Source of the DNA: Clarkia xantiana subsp. parviflora
Lineage: Eukaryota > Streptophyta > Magnoliopsida > Myrtales > Onagraceae
NCBI GenBank assembly: GCA_036873135.1
Contig: JAPTYO010000007.1
Span: forward strand, 19,636,763 to 19,700,762
Direction of reading: 5' to 3'
Length of the DNA stretch: 64,000 nt
The notes beneath the pieces were generated by a model, which was given only the letters and a program-made list of their open reading frames with translations, was not told the DNA's origin and ran no database searches. Below, one piece after another: positions 48,801-61,344 of this stretch. Positions within the stretch are counted from its first letter, which is position 1, and the number at the start of each line of letters is the position of its first letter. Both the position numbers and the translations under genes were made by a program.

Positions 48801-49595
48801 CAAATACTTTCCATACTCAATTGAGGAATTGGGATTTTGGGTTGATGTTTGCATTTCATAATTCAAAGTTTACTAGTTGATTCGGTTCTTCAGTAAAGAT
48901 AGAGAAATTCAAGTTTGACAGTTCACACGTACGGATGGACCCGGTATAAACGAATATTATAATAAAAATTAACATATAAAATTTACTTTATAAAGAACAC
49001 AATTTGAGAAAAAGTAGAAATTTCTAACAATATTGAGATGTTATATCTTAATATATTTTTTTTGGCAATTTTAAACCCACTACTTGTATTATATTTTTTT
49101 CTTTATCAACTTACTATAAATATATATATCATATTAAGAAAATATTACATTTTTTTTTTTGCCAAAAGAAAATATTAACATGAAAGCATTAGTTTTGCTC
49201 TTCTTATTACTACTATATATATGGTAATTGTATTAGAAGGTTGCCAACACATTTACTATATGGTAATAATTATATTACTATATATATATATATATATATG
49301 GATTCAAAAACCTCACCTATTTATAGAAGTCACCAACAATAAGTTTTTGGTTTATTTTATTTGGGTATTTTATTCATATATTTAATGTAAAATAGTACAA
49401 GAAATTATGTATAGTGATCCTAGGTTATCAATCTATCATTAAATAGAGAATATTTGTCCGTGTTTAATGAAAATTACATTAGTAACAATAATATAAAAAA
49501 CAGTATAAACTTATACGTCGTTTCACTGTTCAAGTATTGCTAGAGTATACATTCTTTTAAAAAATAGAATAGAATTATTTATTTAACTCATGCTA
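48801..49595. other. AT-rich intergenic DNA
   Basis: No gene recognised; contains a (TA)n run near 49280-49300. Confidence 0.5.
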
Positions 49596-49598
49596 TAA

Positions 49599-50015
49599 GA
49601 GCATCCACAATGGTTTTACATAAAATATATTCTTTAAAGTTGCCACGTAGACATTTATGTACACTTTAAGTAATACGTAAATTTAAGACACACGTAAAAA
49701 ATATTTTCTCTGCAATCGTATTACTTAAAGATATTCCTTAAATATATTTTATTATTAGATTTTCCAACAACCACCAATAAGATATTAGCATTAATTATAA
49801 AATGAATTAATTTATAATAAAAAATTGGTTACGTAATACATAGTGCATTACTTAAATTTAAGGAATGCTTTATGTAAAAACATAAATTTACGTGTGGGTC
49901 CCATCTTTAAGGAATGCTATGTAAAACCACTGTAGATAGTTTTTATTACTTTACTTAAATAAACATGTAGGACCCACGTTTACGTAATCTTTACGTAATA
50001 CCATTGTGGATGCTC
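49599..50015. mobile_element. Tourist/PIF-Harbinger-like MITE, 417 bp
   Basis: Left end GAGCATCCACAATGGT and right end ACCATTGTGGATGCTC are perfect inverses, flanked by TAA on both sides, matching the 3-bp TAA/TTA target preference of PIF-Harbinger MITEs. Further inverted matches (TTACGTAA words) lie inside. Confidence 0.85.
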
Positions 50016-50258
50016 TAAGACTCTAAACAAAGTTGGATATATTGACCCCAATTACAATTTACACCTTCTATAAAACACGAGCATATATATACCAGAAAGA
50101 ACAAAAACATAAGAATGAAGACACAGTGTTAGATTAAAAGTCATATTGTCGTATTCACAATAATATGTATGATTAAATCAATTTCTAACCCAGTTTATTT
50201 GTATTCTTTTTTTTTTTGGTAAAGGAAGATTCCCATAATATGAAGCAAACGAAAACGA

Positions 50259-53200
50259 TTACAAGCAGTCTGGATGCACAATAAGGCAGGCCGGGATAAG
50301 TGGATAAGCCCAAGTTCCCGTGACATTTACAAGAGCAGCCCGTTTAACCAAAAGATGTGCATAGTTAACAAAACGCCGATTAACAAGTCGTAAAGAAAAA
50401 CAACTATGAAGCCGTAACAACGTCCGGATATCATCCAGGACCCCAAAAAGAGACAGTATAACTGCAGTAGGAGACCTAACAGCATTGAACAGTAGGAGAG
50501 AGTCCAAGAGGAACACCGTTGGGGAGTTACTTGGGCTTGCTGCTGCTGCTAAAAGAAGGCCGTTTCTACAAGCAAGTGCCTCAGCCAAAAGGGGGTCTGA
50601 TCCGGGAGAAGAGCAAACAGACAGAGAAATTAAAGATCCATTCTGGTTCCAAAGGGAAGAGGCACCAAAAAGAGAACCAGAAACCGTATTTACAGCACCA
50701 TCTACCATAACTAGTGATCCATCCAGTGGGATAAACTGTTGTAAGCACGTATCTAAGGGGCCGGTGGAGGAGAGTCGCGGGATCTCTCTGCGGGTGCCTG
50801 CTAAGGGAGCACAAGCAATCACATTAGTCAATAAAACATCCTTAAAAAACAACATAGTTGTTTCTATTGTGGGTAAAGAAGATCTAAAGACTATACTATT
50901 CCTAGTGTGCCAGATGCTCCACATCAAGATGCATTTTTCTGACAAAATCTCCATGAAGTTCCTAGAATCGTCAGCAGGACCATGTTTGGTCAATAATAAC
51001 CACTCCATAATTGTTGGGCAATTGATTCTATCCCTCCGTACCGAAAAGGGCGACGCAAACCAGACACGAGAGGCAAAATCGCATTTCCACATAAGGTGAT
51101 CCCATGTTTCGTCCCTCTTTTTGCAAATAGGGCATAGAGGATCTGCCGTGAAGATCCGACGGTGAAGGTTGGCGGCAAGGGCCAGCCCTCCTGATAGACC
51201 TTTCCAGATGAACATTTTAATTTTGGGGAGCAACCGCAGTTTCCATAAGGTACTCCAAAAATTAAAATTAGCGATCTGAATGTGGTCTGAGGTTGACCCA
51301 TTTTGTTGTTGTTGAGCTGTCGAGTGGATCAGATTATATCCAGATTTGACAGAGTAAGTTCCAGATGTGGTTTTGTTCCAAAGGATCTTGTCCATGGTAT
51401 CAAAAAGAGGTAGTATGATGGAGGTGATTTGCTGAATAATCATCGGAGGCAAGACCGTTGCTAACAAGGATACGTTCCATTGTGATGAGTTTGGGATGAT
51501 GAATGCCGAGACGGTGATGTGTGGATGTGAAATATGGAGTCCAGGCCAATCACTTAATATACCAAAATTTGGTACCCAGGGCTCATCCCAGAAACGAATA
51601 GATGATCCGTTCCCCACCCTCCAACGCATTCCAAGCAAAGCAGTTTGTCGCATAGCCAAAATATTTTTCCAAATCGGTGAATGCCCAGTAGAAATAGATG
51701 CTTTAAACAAAGAAATATGTGATAGGTACTTTCGGCGCATCGTAGAGGCCCAAATGGAGGATTGTTCAGTGAGTACACGCCAAGGCTGCTTGAGCAATAG
51801 CGCAGTGTTGAAATGATGAGTGCTCCTAAATCCTAGTCCGCCTTCACTTTTTCGCCTGCATACTTTATCCCAGGCAACCCAGGGGATTCCGGTTCGATCG
51901 TTAGAATTTTTCCACCAAAAGTTACGAACCAGAGCATCAATTTTGGACGTTAAGTGCTTTGGAAGACGAAAATTTGCCATGACATATGATGGGATAGAGG
52001 CGATTGTGGATTTGATCAAAATCTCCTTACCGGCTGGGGATAAGAAACCCGACATCCAACCCTGGATACGAGAGGACACCCGGTCCAACAAACGAGCAGC
52101 CATCAGTCTTTTGTTTTTTGTCCAATCTAAGGGTAGGCCAAGGTATATTTCAGATGGGCCCATTAACTGGACCCCCATAGTCAGGCACAGAGAATGACGT
52201 AAGTCTGCAGGCACATTGTGACTAAACATCATGCTAGATTTTTGAAAATTGACGAGTTGTCCTGACTCACGTTCATATCGCTCCAGTAGGACCTTGACTG
52301 TAGAGAGTGTAGTGTGGGATGCCTCAAGGAACAACAGGCTGTCATCAGCGAAAAGTAGATGAGACATAGGTGGGCAGTTTCTCCCCGGAGAAATTCCAAT
52401 AATCGATCCCGAATGTTGCGCAGCCGAGAGATGTGCCGATAAAATTTGGGAGATAAGGATGAAGAGATATGGAGATAGAGGGTCTCCCTGTCTGAGGCCA
52501 CGTGAGGATTTTATCGGAGGGGATTGACGTCCATTAATGAGGATGGACAGGGTCGGAGAAGAAACACATGTCATAATCCAGTTAACAAAACGCTGCGGGA
52601 AACCCATCTTTAAGAGAACACACTTTAGAAATGGCCATTCAACACGATCATATGCTTTGCTCATGTCCAGTTTCAAAGCCAGAAGCCCTTTGGCACCTCT
52701 TCGTCTTTTTTTCAATACGTGAATGAGTTCCTAAGCAAGGAGAGTATTATCCGTGATTTGGCGACCGGGGACAAAAGCACACTGGAATGGAGATATTAAT
52801 TTGTCAATTACAGATCGAATCCGATTTGCTAGGACCTTTGAAATAATTTTGTAAGTCGTATTGCAAAGGCTAATGGGCCGCCAATCAGAAAGGTATTCAG
52901 GATTATCAATCTTTGGAATAAGCACGACGAACGTGTTGTTTAGTTCCTTGAGAATATGACCAGAAGTGAAGAAACTCTTTACTGCTTTGATAATATCATG
53001 ACCAACAACCTCCCATTGTGATTGGAAAAAACGTGGAGGAAAACCATCGGGGCCAGGCGCTTTATCGGGACACATGTTGTGAATCGCCCTTAGTATTTCC
53101 TCATCCGATATATCCATAGCTAAAAACTCCAAGGAAGATGTACTAGCCAGATGGATAGAGTCAATTAGAGAATACTGTTGTGGTGGAGGCGAGGCTTGGA

Positions 53201-54400
53201 AAAGTTGGGAGAATGACTCTCGAATATGATGTTGGACAGATAAGGATCTGTTAACCAATCCCCATTCGGGAGACGGACCCATTCCATCTTATTTCGCTTA
53301 CGCCGGGCCATGGTCTTGGCATGAAAGAATTTGGTGTTGCGATCTCCAAAAGTGAGCCAGAGTTGTCTTGATTTTTGACGCCACATTATCTCTTCTTGTG
53401 AATACAACTCATGTATTTGTTGTCGAATGACCTCACCATTGATGGCGGGGACAGAATTAGCTTGATCCTCTGTTAGACGGTTGGTGAGTTCAATGATTTG
53501 GGACCTGACATTCCCAAATGAGATTTGGTTCCAGTGACGCAGATCTGCACCCAAGCGACGAAGTTTGCGAGACAGGAGGAATTGGGAGGAGCCGTTGATG
53601 GGAGACTGCCATGAAGAGGTTATAGTGGATGAGAAAGAAGGGTGTTTCAGCCACATATTTTCAAAACGGAAAGGTTTTCTCCCAAGAGGCCGTGATTGGG
53701 GCTGAGTGTTAAGAATAATGGGGCAGTGATCCGACGCAATTGTTGCCAGATGATATACCATAGCCTGGGGGAATGCCACAGCCCAGCTAGGGTTGACGAG
53801 AACTCGGTCAAGACGTTGGGCAATGAAGTCTGGAGGATCACGTCGATTTGTCCATGTAAAAGATTGACCTTGAAAACCTATGTCTATAAGCTGAGCTTCA
53901 TTTGTCCAATTATGTGCCCGGGCTAATCTTGCAGATGATGGAGGATTGCCGCCACACTTCTCCGAAGAGAACCAAATGTCATTCAGATCACCCATTACGA
54001 TGGCAGGAGATACGGATTGAGATAAATCATCTATAAGGGTATTCCAGAACATAGGTCTTCGAGATGGTTGTGAAGGGGCATAAACAAAGAAACAATCCCA
54101 AGAAGAATGATTTGGTGAGGGGATAATCGATGTATGGATGATGTGTTGAGAGGTCGAGTTAATGACAACTGAAAAAGTGGAACGCCAAGCGAGGACAAGT
54201 CCCCCACTAATACCTAACGGGTGTTGGACATGGGAGTGCGGAAATCCTAATGATAGTAAGGTTGCTACTAATCGATCCGATCTACTCTTTACTTCCGCAA
54301 TGAATACGAAATTAGGGTTTTCAGACCTAACTAAGTATCCAAGATGATGAACTGTCAGGGTTTGCCCCGCCCCCTGGCAGTTCCAACTTAGAAGCTTCAT
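50259..54400 (-). pseudogene. LINE ORF2: endonuclease, reverse transcriptase, RNase H; two lesions
   Basis: ORF2 starts MKLLSWNCQGAG at 54400. The APE-type endonuclease keeps the catalytic pattern (IAEVKS, GDLNDIW, SDHCPI). The reverse transcriptase runs from PDKAPGPDGFPP and WRPISLCNTTYKIISK to the RGLRQGDPLSPYLF and FADD boxes. A zf-RVT block follows (WKLRLLPKIKMFIWK, CPICKKRDETWDHLMWKC), then a C-terminal RVT_3 RNase H (MVDGAVN, LAEALACRNGL, LLDS, NYAHLLVKRA) ending at 50259. The frame shifts between 53165 and 53282 (best placed near 53240, at TDPYLS|VQHH by family pattern). A TAG at 52733-52731 replaces the Gln codon expected in TDNTLLAQE. Otherwise intact. Confidence 0.93.
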
Positions 54401-56910
54401 GACATGCTCGGGTCGTGCCTACACGGCACTCCCGCAGCTGAGACCCGGGAAGCCCAGGTCAATATAACAAAACCACACAAGGACCATTCAATCCAGAGAC
54501 TAATCAAGCAATTCCAGTAACATCCATAAAGCAAGATAGTACAAGATGGTAGAAATATGAGAACCTGTTGGGTCGGGGTATCATCATGCAATTCACCAGA
54601 TGGTAGAGATGTGGAACGTGTGGAACTTCCGGTAGCTCGCCTCGGTCTCACTTGTCTGGGTGGGTTGTCTGGATCAATCTCACGAATGACTATTCCAGTA
54701 AGTGGACGCTTCCCACTGGTCCTTTTCTTTGGGGGCACACTCCTTTCAGTTGCTGGTTCCTTCCCTGGACGGCGTCCAATCAGTGCCTCCTGTGGTGGCT
54801 GGTCCATTCTCAGCGAGCCCTCCGGGTTGTACGTGGCTGATGGGTCGTAGAAATCCTCCATGGGGGCAGCTGAAGATTCAAGAATAAGCCTTGGTTGGGT
54901 GGCAATGAGACGTTCAAACAGCTCAATAGTGGCTCTATCAATAGCCCCAGACTGTGCATGTTGAGGGTTCTGAGGGGGGGCTGGTAATTTGGCCGCCAGT
55001 GACGCTGCTAACTGAGATAGCGGAGATGGAGGGGGTGTAGTAGGCATTTGTTGGTGTGTGGTGGGATCGCTTGAAGGGATGAATTGATGGACGGTGGGGG
55101 AGGGTGGAGGTGTCGGTGGGGAATGTGGGCTAACTGGTATGTGATCAAAACCGTATAAAGGGTGGTGTTCCGGGTGAATGAAAATTGGTTCCAGAGGGGC
55201 GGTGTCTAGGGATTGGGATGAATGAGGGAAAAAGGAGGAGGGGTTAAAAGGAGTCGCATTCCACATTTGCATTCCAATATTTGGAATAGGTCCCAGGACT
55301 GGGTGAAGCCCCCAAGCCATAGGGGTAAAAGGATGGAGCGTCGAGTAGGCCGGATGGATATGAGAGAACGGATTTGAGACAGGTGGATGAGTGAAGTGAG
55401 GACTAGGGATGGATGGCTGTGGTGGTGCATGGGATGGGGGTTCTGGTAAATAAATCCTAGGGTGAGTTGCATGTGTCGGAGGCTCTATTCCAGAGATGTG
55501 ATATGGTAAGGTAATGGGGGTGGTATGGTGATAGGGTTGGGGAAAGGCGGCATTGATAGGAGTAGGGCTCATGGGAGAGTTGGGTGGGGCGATGACTCCA
55601 GTAGTAAAGGGATCAGATAAGGTGGAGGTCGGTGAAGATGGGCCACCAAAGTACCGATGAAGAGGTTGGTACCCTGGCGGAGGCCTAATTACTCCGTTCT
55701 GCAGTGCCGTGGTGATATGTCGATCTAGAATGTGATGCTCCTGAGGATTCACGTGAGAGGAGGGACGGTCCCTTGAGCTGGAAGCTCTTGCATCAGGAGG
55801 AGACGCAGGAGGCCGGTTCCGCCGAGCAAAGCCACGGGCTGGGGTATTACGAGATGGATCTGGGTTGTATGGGATCCAGTTATTAAGGAAACCAGTCCCT
55901 CTGTTGCCGTGGGAGTATAAAGGTCGAGACGGGTCTCGTATAGCACAGAGCCCAGGGATAGCATCCACACGTTCCATCATGTTCTCCAACTGCTGAAAGA
56001 TTACGGATTCGACAGATCGACACTGTTCGAGGTTATGCCCTAAGCAACCACACCGACGGCATGGGAGGACCATTCGATAACGAATTTGTATAGGGTGGAT
56101 TTCGTTTTCCCCAAGCAGGCCAACCATAGGAACCACAGGAAGCTCAAGGTTAAGGAAAACCCTAACCCGTGGAAACGCAACTGCCCAACGACGTTCGTCG
56201 TCAAACTCCATCTCGAACACATCACCAACAGCAGATCCAACCAGAGAAACAGAAGCACGGGAGGTGAGCATCATCGGCATGCCCCGGAGCTCGATCCAGA
56301 AGGGGACGAGTCTGAAATTAATGGCAGCTGCAGGATCACCCGGGCCGGCGTCTTCCAGTACTAAAATCATTCCTTCGACATTAAAGGGCGAATTTTGATA
56401 GACTTCACGACGCAGTTCTTCCGTTGGAAAGAGGAAAACCCACAATCCATCTTCCCTACGAACAGTCTCCGGGGCTTGTGGGATTCTCCAGTTAGCCGAG
56501 ATATATCTCCTAATAATATCCTCTCTGTCACGACGAGTTGAGAAGACACGTCCAACAAGGACTCTTCGCATGTCCACCATTTCTGTGAGATCGTAGTGGA
56601 TGGACCAAAAGGGATAAAACCCTAAACGGCGACGATGAAATTTTTTTGGAAGGAATAAGACTAGGGTTTGGCTGGAAAAGGTCCTTTTCCTCAGGTGCAC
56701 AGAGAACATGGAACGACAGACATTCCTTTTGAAGATAAGGAATACAGATTTGTGTGTATCTGGTTTAATCATTACTTTCTGACTTCGAAACGCATGCAGA
56801 GGATGAACAGGCTCCACGTCGAGAAGAGGAAACGACTCCTCAACAGCTGTTGGTAGCGTGGAAGACTGAGGAAGTAACTCAGTGAACAGACTGCAGTAAA
56901 TGCAAGCCAA
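54397..56910 (-). CDS. LINE ORF1: DUF4283-like and CCHC zinc-knuckle protein
   Basis: Open for 837 codons; the most likely start is the ATG at 56580 (MVDMRRVLVGRVFST), giving 727 aa. Its N-terminal 150 residues resemble the DUF4283 domain (WVFLFPTEELRREVYQNSPF, PFWIELRGMPMMLTSRASVS). The zinc knuckle CRRCGCLGHNLEQC (C-x2-C-x4-H-x4-C) follows, then about 350 residues rich in Pro, His and Ser and a basic C-terminal stretch (PPKKRTSGKRPLTG). It is expected to bind the element's RNA. The stop codon overlaps the ORF2 start codon (ATGA at 54400-54397), suggesting ORF2 is reached by termination-reinitiation. Use of the upstream 110 codons is doubtful. Confidence 0.88.
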   Translation of the reverse strand: MACIYCSLFTELLPQSSTLPTAVEESFPLLDVEPVHPLHAFRSQKVMIKPDTHKSVFLIFKRNVCRSMFSVHLRKRTFSSQTLVLFLPKKFHRRRLGFYPFWSIHYDLTEMVDMRRVLVGRVFSTRRDREDIIRRYISANWRIPQAPETVRREDGLWVFLFPTEELRREVYQNSPFNVEGMILVLEDAGPGDPAAAINFRLVPFWIELRGMPMMLTSRASVSLVGSAVGDVFEMEFDDERRWAVAFPRVRVFLNLELPVVPMVGLLGENEIHPIQIRYRMVLPCRRCGCLGHNLEQCRSVESVIFQQLENMMERVDAIPGLCAIRDPSRPLYSHGNRGTGFLNNWIPYNPDPSRNTPARGFARRNRPPASPPDARASSSRDRPSSHVNPQEHHILDRHITTALQNGVIRPPPGYQPLHRYFGGPSSPTSTLSDPFTTGVIAPPNSPMSPTPINAAFPQPYHHTTPITLPYHISGIEPPTHATHPRIYLPEPPSHAPPQPSIPSPHFTHPPVSNPFSHIHPAYSTLHPFTPMAWGLHPVLGPIPNIGMQMWNATPFNPSSFFPHSSQSLDTAPLEPIFIHPEHHPLYGFDHIPVSPHSPPTPPPSPTVHQFIPSSDPTTHQQMPTTPPPSPLSQLAASLAAKLPAPPQNPQHAQSGAIDRATIELFERLIATQPRLILESSAAPMEDFYDPSATYNPEGSLRMDQPPQEALIGRRPGKEPATERSVPPKKRTSGKRPLTGIVIREIDPDNPPRQVRPRRATGSSTRSTSLPSGELHDDTPTQQVLIFLPSCTILLYGCYWNCLISLWIEWSLCGFVILTWASRVSAAGVPCRHDPSMS

Positions 56911-57106
56911 TTTCCAAGGTAGTGGTTGTCTCGAACAGAGAGGGGGTAGTAAATAAGGGTAGTTGGATGATCAGAATTCCAAAGGGCGAGCAGCTTCAGG
57001 CAGCCGAACTAGGGTTTGTAGCTAGGGTTTCGAAAATTTGAGAGAGAGAGAGAGCAAGCCCCTTGGTGAAGGCCGCGTTTTTTTCCCTAAGTTATTATTT
57101 GTATTC

Positions 57107-57615
57107 CAAACACCATACATTATGCATACCAATAAAGATATTAACTTATATATTTTTAAAAGTGTGACTCCAAATAAAAATCTATCTCGTCCCTAATAAG
57201 CTTAGAGATCGGGAGATTTTTTAATAGAAAAAATATTTGGCGATAGGTTTGTACTTATTTTGAATGATTGTCATAGATAATTTAAGAGTATGTTAAACAC
57301 CATCCATACTCCATACAACATTTAGCCAAATATGTTTGGCTGAGGTTTTTTATTATACTCCAAAAGCACTATGTTTTTTATACATTTTTTATTTTTTTAT
57401 TACCTAAAGGTGAACCTAGAGGGAAATTAATATTATTAATAGTATGATGCAAATATTATGTGTGGTTAAAAAAATTTATATTTTTTTTCATAATTTTAAA
57501 GTTTTATATATGTGTTACAATTAAGTCCACCCTATTAATAAAAAAACCAAAAGCATGTTCTTGGAGCATGGTGGAAAAATCCGTTTGGCCGAGTTATTAT
57601 GATATAAAATTAAGA
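57107..57615. other. AT-rich intergenic DNA
   Basis: The right flank of the LINE; nothing recognised. Confidence 0.5.
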
Positions 57616-58099
57616 GTTAATAACCAAATTGTTATTTGAACGTTGGTCAATTTATAAGTCGCTACTTAAATTTTATTTTTTAAAGTTGGTTGTTCGAACT
57701 TTTAATTTCTTAGCAAATTGTTATATATGTTTCAAATTCCATCAAATTTGACACAAAATGAATATGTTTTTGCAACGTGGGGTCTTTTCATATGTAATCA
57801 ATATGAATTCAAACATAAATTGAAAGTATTGCAACAAAATTACTTCAATTGGATGTTCAATTGTACTTCCGCCCAATTCGAACGATGTCTTTCAATTAAT
57901 CGTCCAATTAAATGTATTTTGTTGCAATTCTTTCAATTTATATATGAATCCATGTGGCAGAAACATTATCGGTTTATGTCATATGTGAGGAAAATAGGTA
58001 ACAATTTACTCGAAAAATTAAAAATTAAGTAGCCAATTTTAAATTTAAGTAGATATTTGTAACTTGGTCAAAGTTATTGTAGCAATTTAATTACTTTAT
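57616..58099. mobile_element. MITE-like foldback, relative of 12071-12611
   Basis: Left end GTTAATAACCAAATTGTTAT; inverse words (AGCAATTTAATTAC) at the right. The TTTGCAACGTGGGGTCTTTT, GTATTGCAACAAAATTAC and TTTTGTTGCAATTCTTTCAA blocks match the 12-kb element in order. No coding capacity. Confidence 0.55.
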
Positions 58100-60716
58100 C
58101 ACTTTTTAATGGAAATAATATTATTTTGGAAAAAAAATGAAAATAATATTTTGTTATGAATATCCTAAGAATTAGGTAACAAAAATAACTAACAAATCAA
58201 TAATAATTCACGTATCCTATCATTTTTCTCGTAATCTGTTTCTTTAGGTTGTTCTATGAACGTGTCTCGACATTCAGTGACGAAATTTCAGTAATTTGGA
58301 CTCATAATCTTTAAAATTGATTTTTATAGTTAAAAGTAACACATTTTAACACGTTTGTTAAGGTAGCAAATAAAAATGATACCATATGAAATGTAGCTAC
58401 GTATGCATTTTTTTGTCCTAGGCAAAATTATAGGTCGAATTGTTATGTTAGACCAAACATTTTAACCTATATATATTCTATACATACCTAGGTTTCATTG
58501 TGTATTAATTGGATGAATAGTTTTATTAGAAGAATAAACTGTGCACTTGTCAATATCATTAATCTATAATCTACTAGAAAATCTAAAGATTTATTTCGTC
58601 AAATTGATTATTATATTTTATCCAATTTAACTATACTAACTGGTAAGTTGCGATTCACATGTGTGAACACTATTCAAATCTCATTTAAAACCCCTCTTTA
58701 GGAAAAAAATTAACATTAACCCTCATGAACTGAATTTGCACAATACCTACCTATTCATGCACGATACCTACCTTATTCATGCCTCATGACTTTAATTTAT
58801 AATTCTCAGCAAACATATATACATTGATATTTAACATTATTCTGAGGCTGTAATGTTTTTTTAGCACTTAAGTAGAAAGTATCCTAAACTCTGCTATTTG
58901 TTATACCCACTCATAATCCCTTATTTTCTCATGGTTTGTTTCTTCATCATATTGTCAAACTTAGGTTTAATTGTAGATTTTGGACACTCTAATAAATTGT
59001 TAAAGTTTTTTAAAAACATTTTGCTTGTGTACCACTAGCTATAAAATACGTGCACTAAGTCCGTATATCAACTAGAAATTTAATAATTTCACCATTCAAA
59101 TTAACACGTGTCTCGACAAAACTTTTTTCTGACATTTACTAAACGGGACTCTTTGGCAGTTACCGATTTACTACTTACGTGCCAATATATCAAATGCATG
59201 AAAATAAAAGTTTGTTGCTATTATGGTACCAATTACATCAGGCTTTTATCGATTGCAATAATAGCTCCGTAAGCATTCATCTTTGACAATAATAGGTGGT
59301 TGCAATATGTATATAAGAGAGGTTGTTATTTATTTATTGATACTAAAAAAAAATGAATTAGTAGTAAGACTCTACACATATTTCACTATGTCATGTTCAA
59401 CTTCTCTTTTTACAGTTTGAGATTCTTCCGTCTGACTCTGGTTCCGTCAACAGAGTCTCATCATCAGCCTAGTATAGTTAAGAAGTTGGCTCATTAATCT
59501 TTATTCTATTCGTTTATATCTAATACATTATTTGAGACATAAGGAACTTGATATTTTAATCAGATTATCTTGAAGTGTTGACTCTCCGAAGAAATTTAAA
59601 TATGAAATTTCGGAGTCAATTAATAAAAGAGTAAACCCTTTTAACTATTAGAACGAAATCAGTGAAACTTTGTTACCACGCTCACTCAATGCATATTAAA
59701 CAGACAAAACATGCACATCGTATATATAATTATAATATATAACGGGACACCTAAAAGCTTCCTTAAAAAGCGAGAGTTGCCCCATTAAGAATTCCCCAAA
59801 TGCTACAAAACAATTAATATTGGTAATGTAGAATTCGTTGCTCTGTCTGCGTGAATATAGATGAGTCCCGATTCTTGGTACATCTTAATTATGAGAGGCT
59901 ATTATTATTTGGTCTTACGTACATCTTTAGCTTCCTAATTAGCTATCTCGAAGAATTGGAAATCTGTAGAAGCCTTTCTATTTAATTAGTAAGAATTCTA
60001 TAATTGATCATTACTTAATTCTAATTAGCTTAGTGCACTTATTTAATTTGGATGCAGATCCCTGCACCACTCTTTTTGTCCCGTGTCTCACCGTTAAAAT
60101 TTTGACACTATCTAATAATACGTATCAAAATCTTAACGGTAAGATATTATGTGAAATAGTATGAATGAGGCAGGAAATTTGAATCCTATTTTATAGCGTA
60201 TAGTGGATTTTTTGTTTTTACCTTTTTTTCTCAGCATTTTTTAAATGCCATGCATCCTTTGTTTTAAGTAAAATAAACTGAAATATTGTTAACGGATATT
60301 TGGTTATAAAAAAAAGGCAAACAAAGCTGCTGATTTAAGGAATCATTTAATTCGAATCCTAGTAACAGCATCACAAACTATGTTACCCAATATTACATAG
60401 TATTTTCTAAATATGTATATTTTATGTTTTTACATTGCTAAAACATGTATTATTTATTAAGAATCGCCCTAAGATATAATGTATAATGAATTCAATATTT
60501 ATATTTGGATGGAAACTTATATACTAGTTAGTACCTCCATAATAACAATGGAATGGCATACTAATCATAACATGTACTTTATGTGCGAACTAAGCACTCT
60601 CTTCTTAATGTTCTTATAGTGACTTAATTATATAAGTCAGCTCGGTTGATATAAAAACATTTTTCAGGTATATTTTTATTTTATACAGGGTTAAGGAATT
60701 TTTCAGGTTTATTTTT
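58100..60716. other. AT-rich intergenic DNA
   Basis: 2.6 kb with no gene recognised. A short palindrome lies at about 60086-60143 (ACCGTTAAAATTTTGA with its inverse TCAAAATCTTAACGGT). At 60662-60728 a stretch of about 40 bp (TTTTTCAGGT, ATTTTTATTTTATACA, GGTTAAGG) is duplicated next to the MITE that follows. Confidence 0.45.
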
Positions 60717-60728
60717 ATTTTATACATG

Positions 60729-61344
60729 GTTAAGGGTCCACTTTATACCATGTGTTTTCACAAAATCTACTGTTCATACCATATTTTTTTATATTTTTTT
60801 TTATTTAATACCGATTTGGTACCGAACGTTTCCATTTTGTACCGTTTTCATACATCCGTTAAAGTTCCGTCCATTTTGGCCGTTAAAAGTCATGTGTCGT
60901 GCACGTGAGTTACCCTAAACTTTTGATTTTGTTCAATTGAGTCCCTCTAATATAATCCTAATTTTTAATTTGTTCAATTTAGTCCTCAAATTTCAATATC
61001 GAACCATTGACCCAAATTGACCTAGCCGTAGGCTAGGTCTGACCCTGGGTCGGGGTCGCTGGACTCTGGGCTAGGTCCGGCTAGATCAATTTGGGTCAAG
61101 GGTTTGATATTGAAATTTGAGAACTAAATTGAACAAATTAAAAGTTAGGAATATATTAGATGGACTAAATTGAACAAAATTAAAAGTGTAGGGCCACTCA
61201 CGTGCACGTGACTTTTAACGGCCAAAATGGATAGAACTTTAACGAAGACATGAAAACTGTAACGTTCGGTACTAAATTGGTACAAAAAAAACGATATGAA
61301 CAATGAATTTTGTGCAAATATATAGTACGAAATGAATATTTAAC
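60729..61344. mobile_element. Mutator-like MITE, about 616 bp
   Basis: Left arm GTTAAGGGTCCACTTTATAC with CACAAAATCTACTGTTCATA; the right arm is its inverse with substitutions. Flanks ATTTTATACATG and ATTTTATGCATG match at 11 of 12 bases, so a 9-bp duplication with one mismatch fits. The centre has TAGGCTAGGTCTGACCC-type words shared with 17.3 kb and 39.5 kb. Confidence 0.65.

Larger units (their letters stand above)
50207..57094 (-). mobile_element. Full-length LINE (plant L1-type) retrotransposon, 6,888 bp
   Basis: A minus-strand element bounded by a perfect 12-bp target duplication, TTATTTGTATTC (50195-50206 and 57095-57106), with a poly(T) run at 50207-50217 representing its 3' poly(A) tail. 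The 5' end lies near 57094 and includes a GAGAGAGAGAG leader at about 57040-57055. It carries ORF1 (DUF4283-like plus zinc knuckle) and ORF2 (endonuclease, reverse transcriptase, RNase H). The intact duplication, tail and nearly open frames indicate a young insertion, although ORF2 has two lesions. Confidence 0.95.

Noticed and set aside
50485..52197. Plus-strand frames of 106-204 codons
   Set aside because: Antisense shadows of LINE ORF2.
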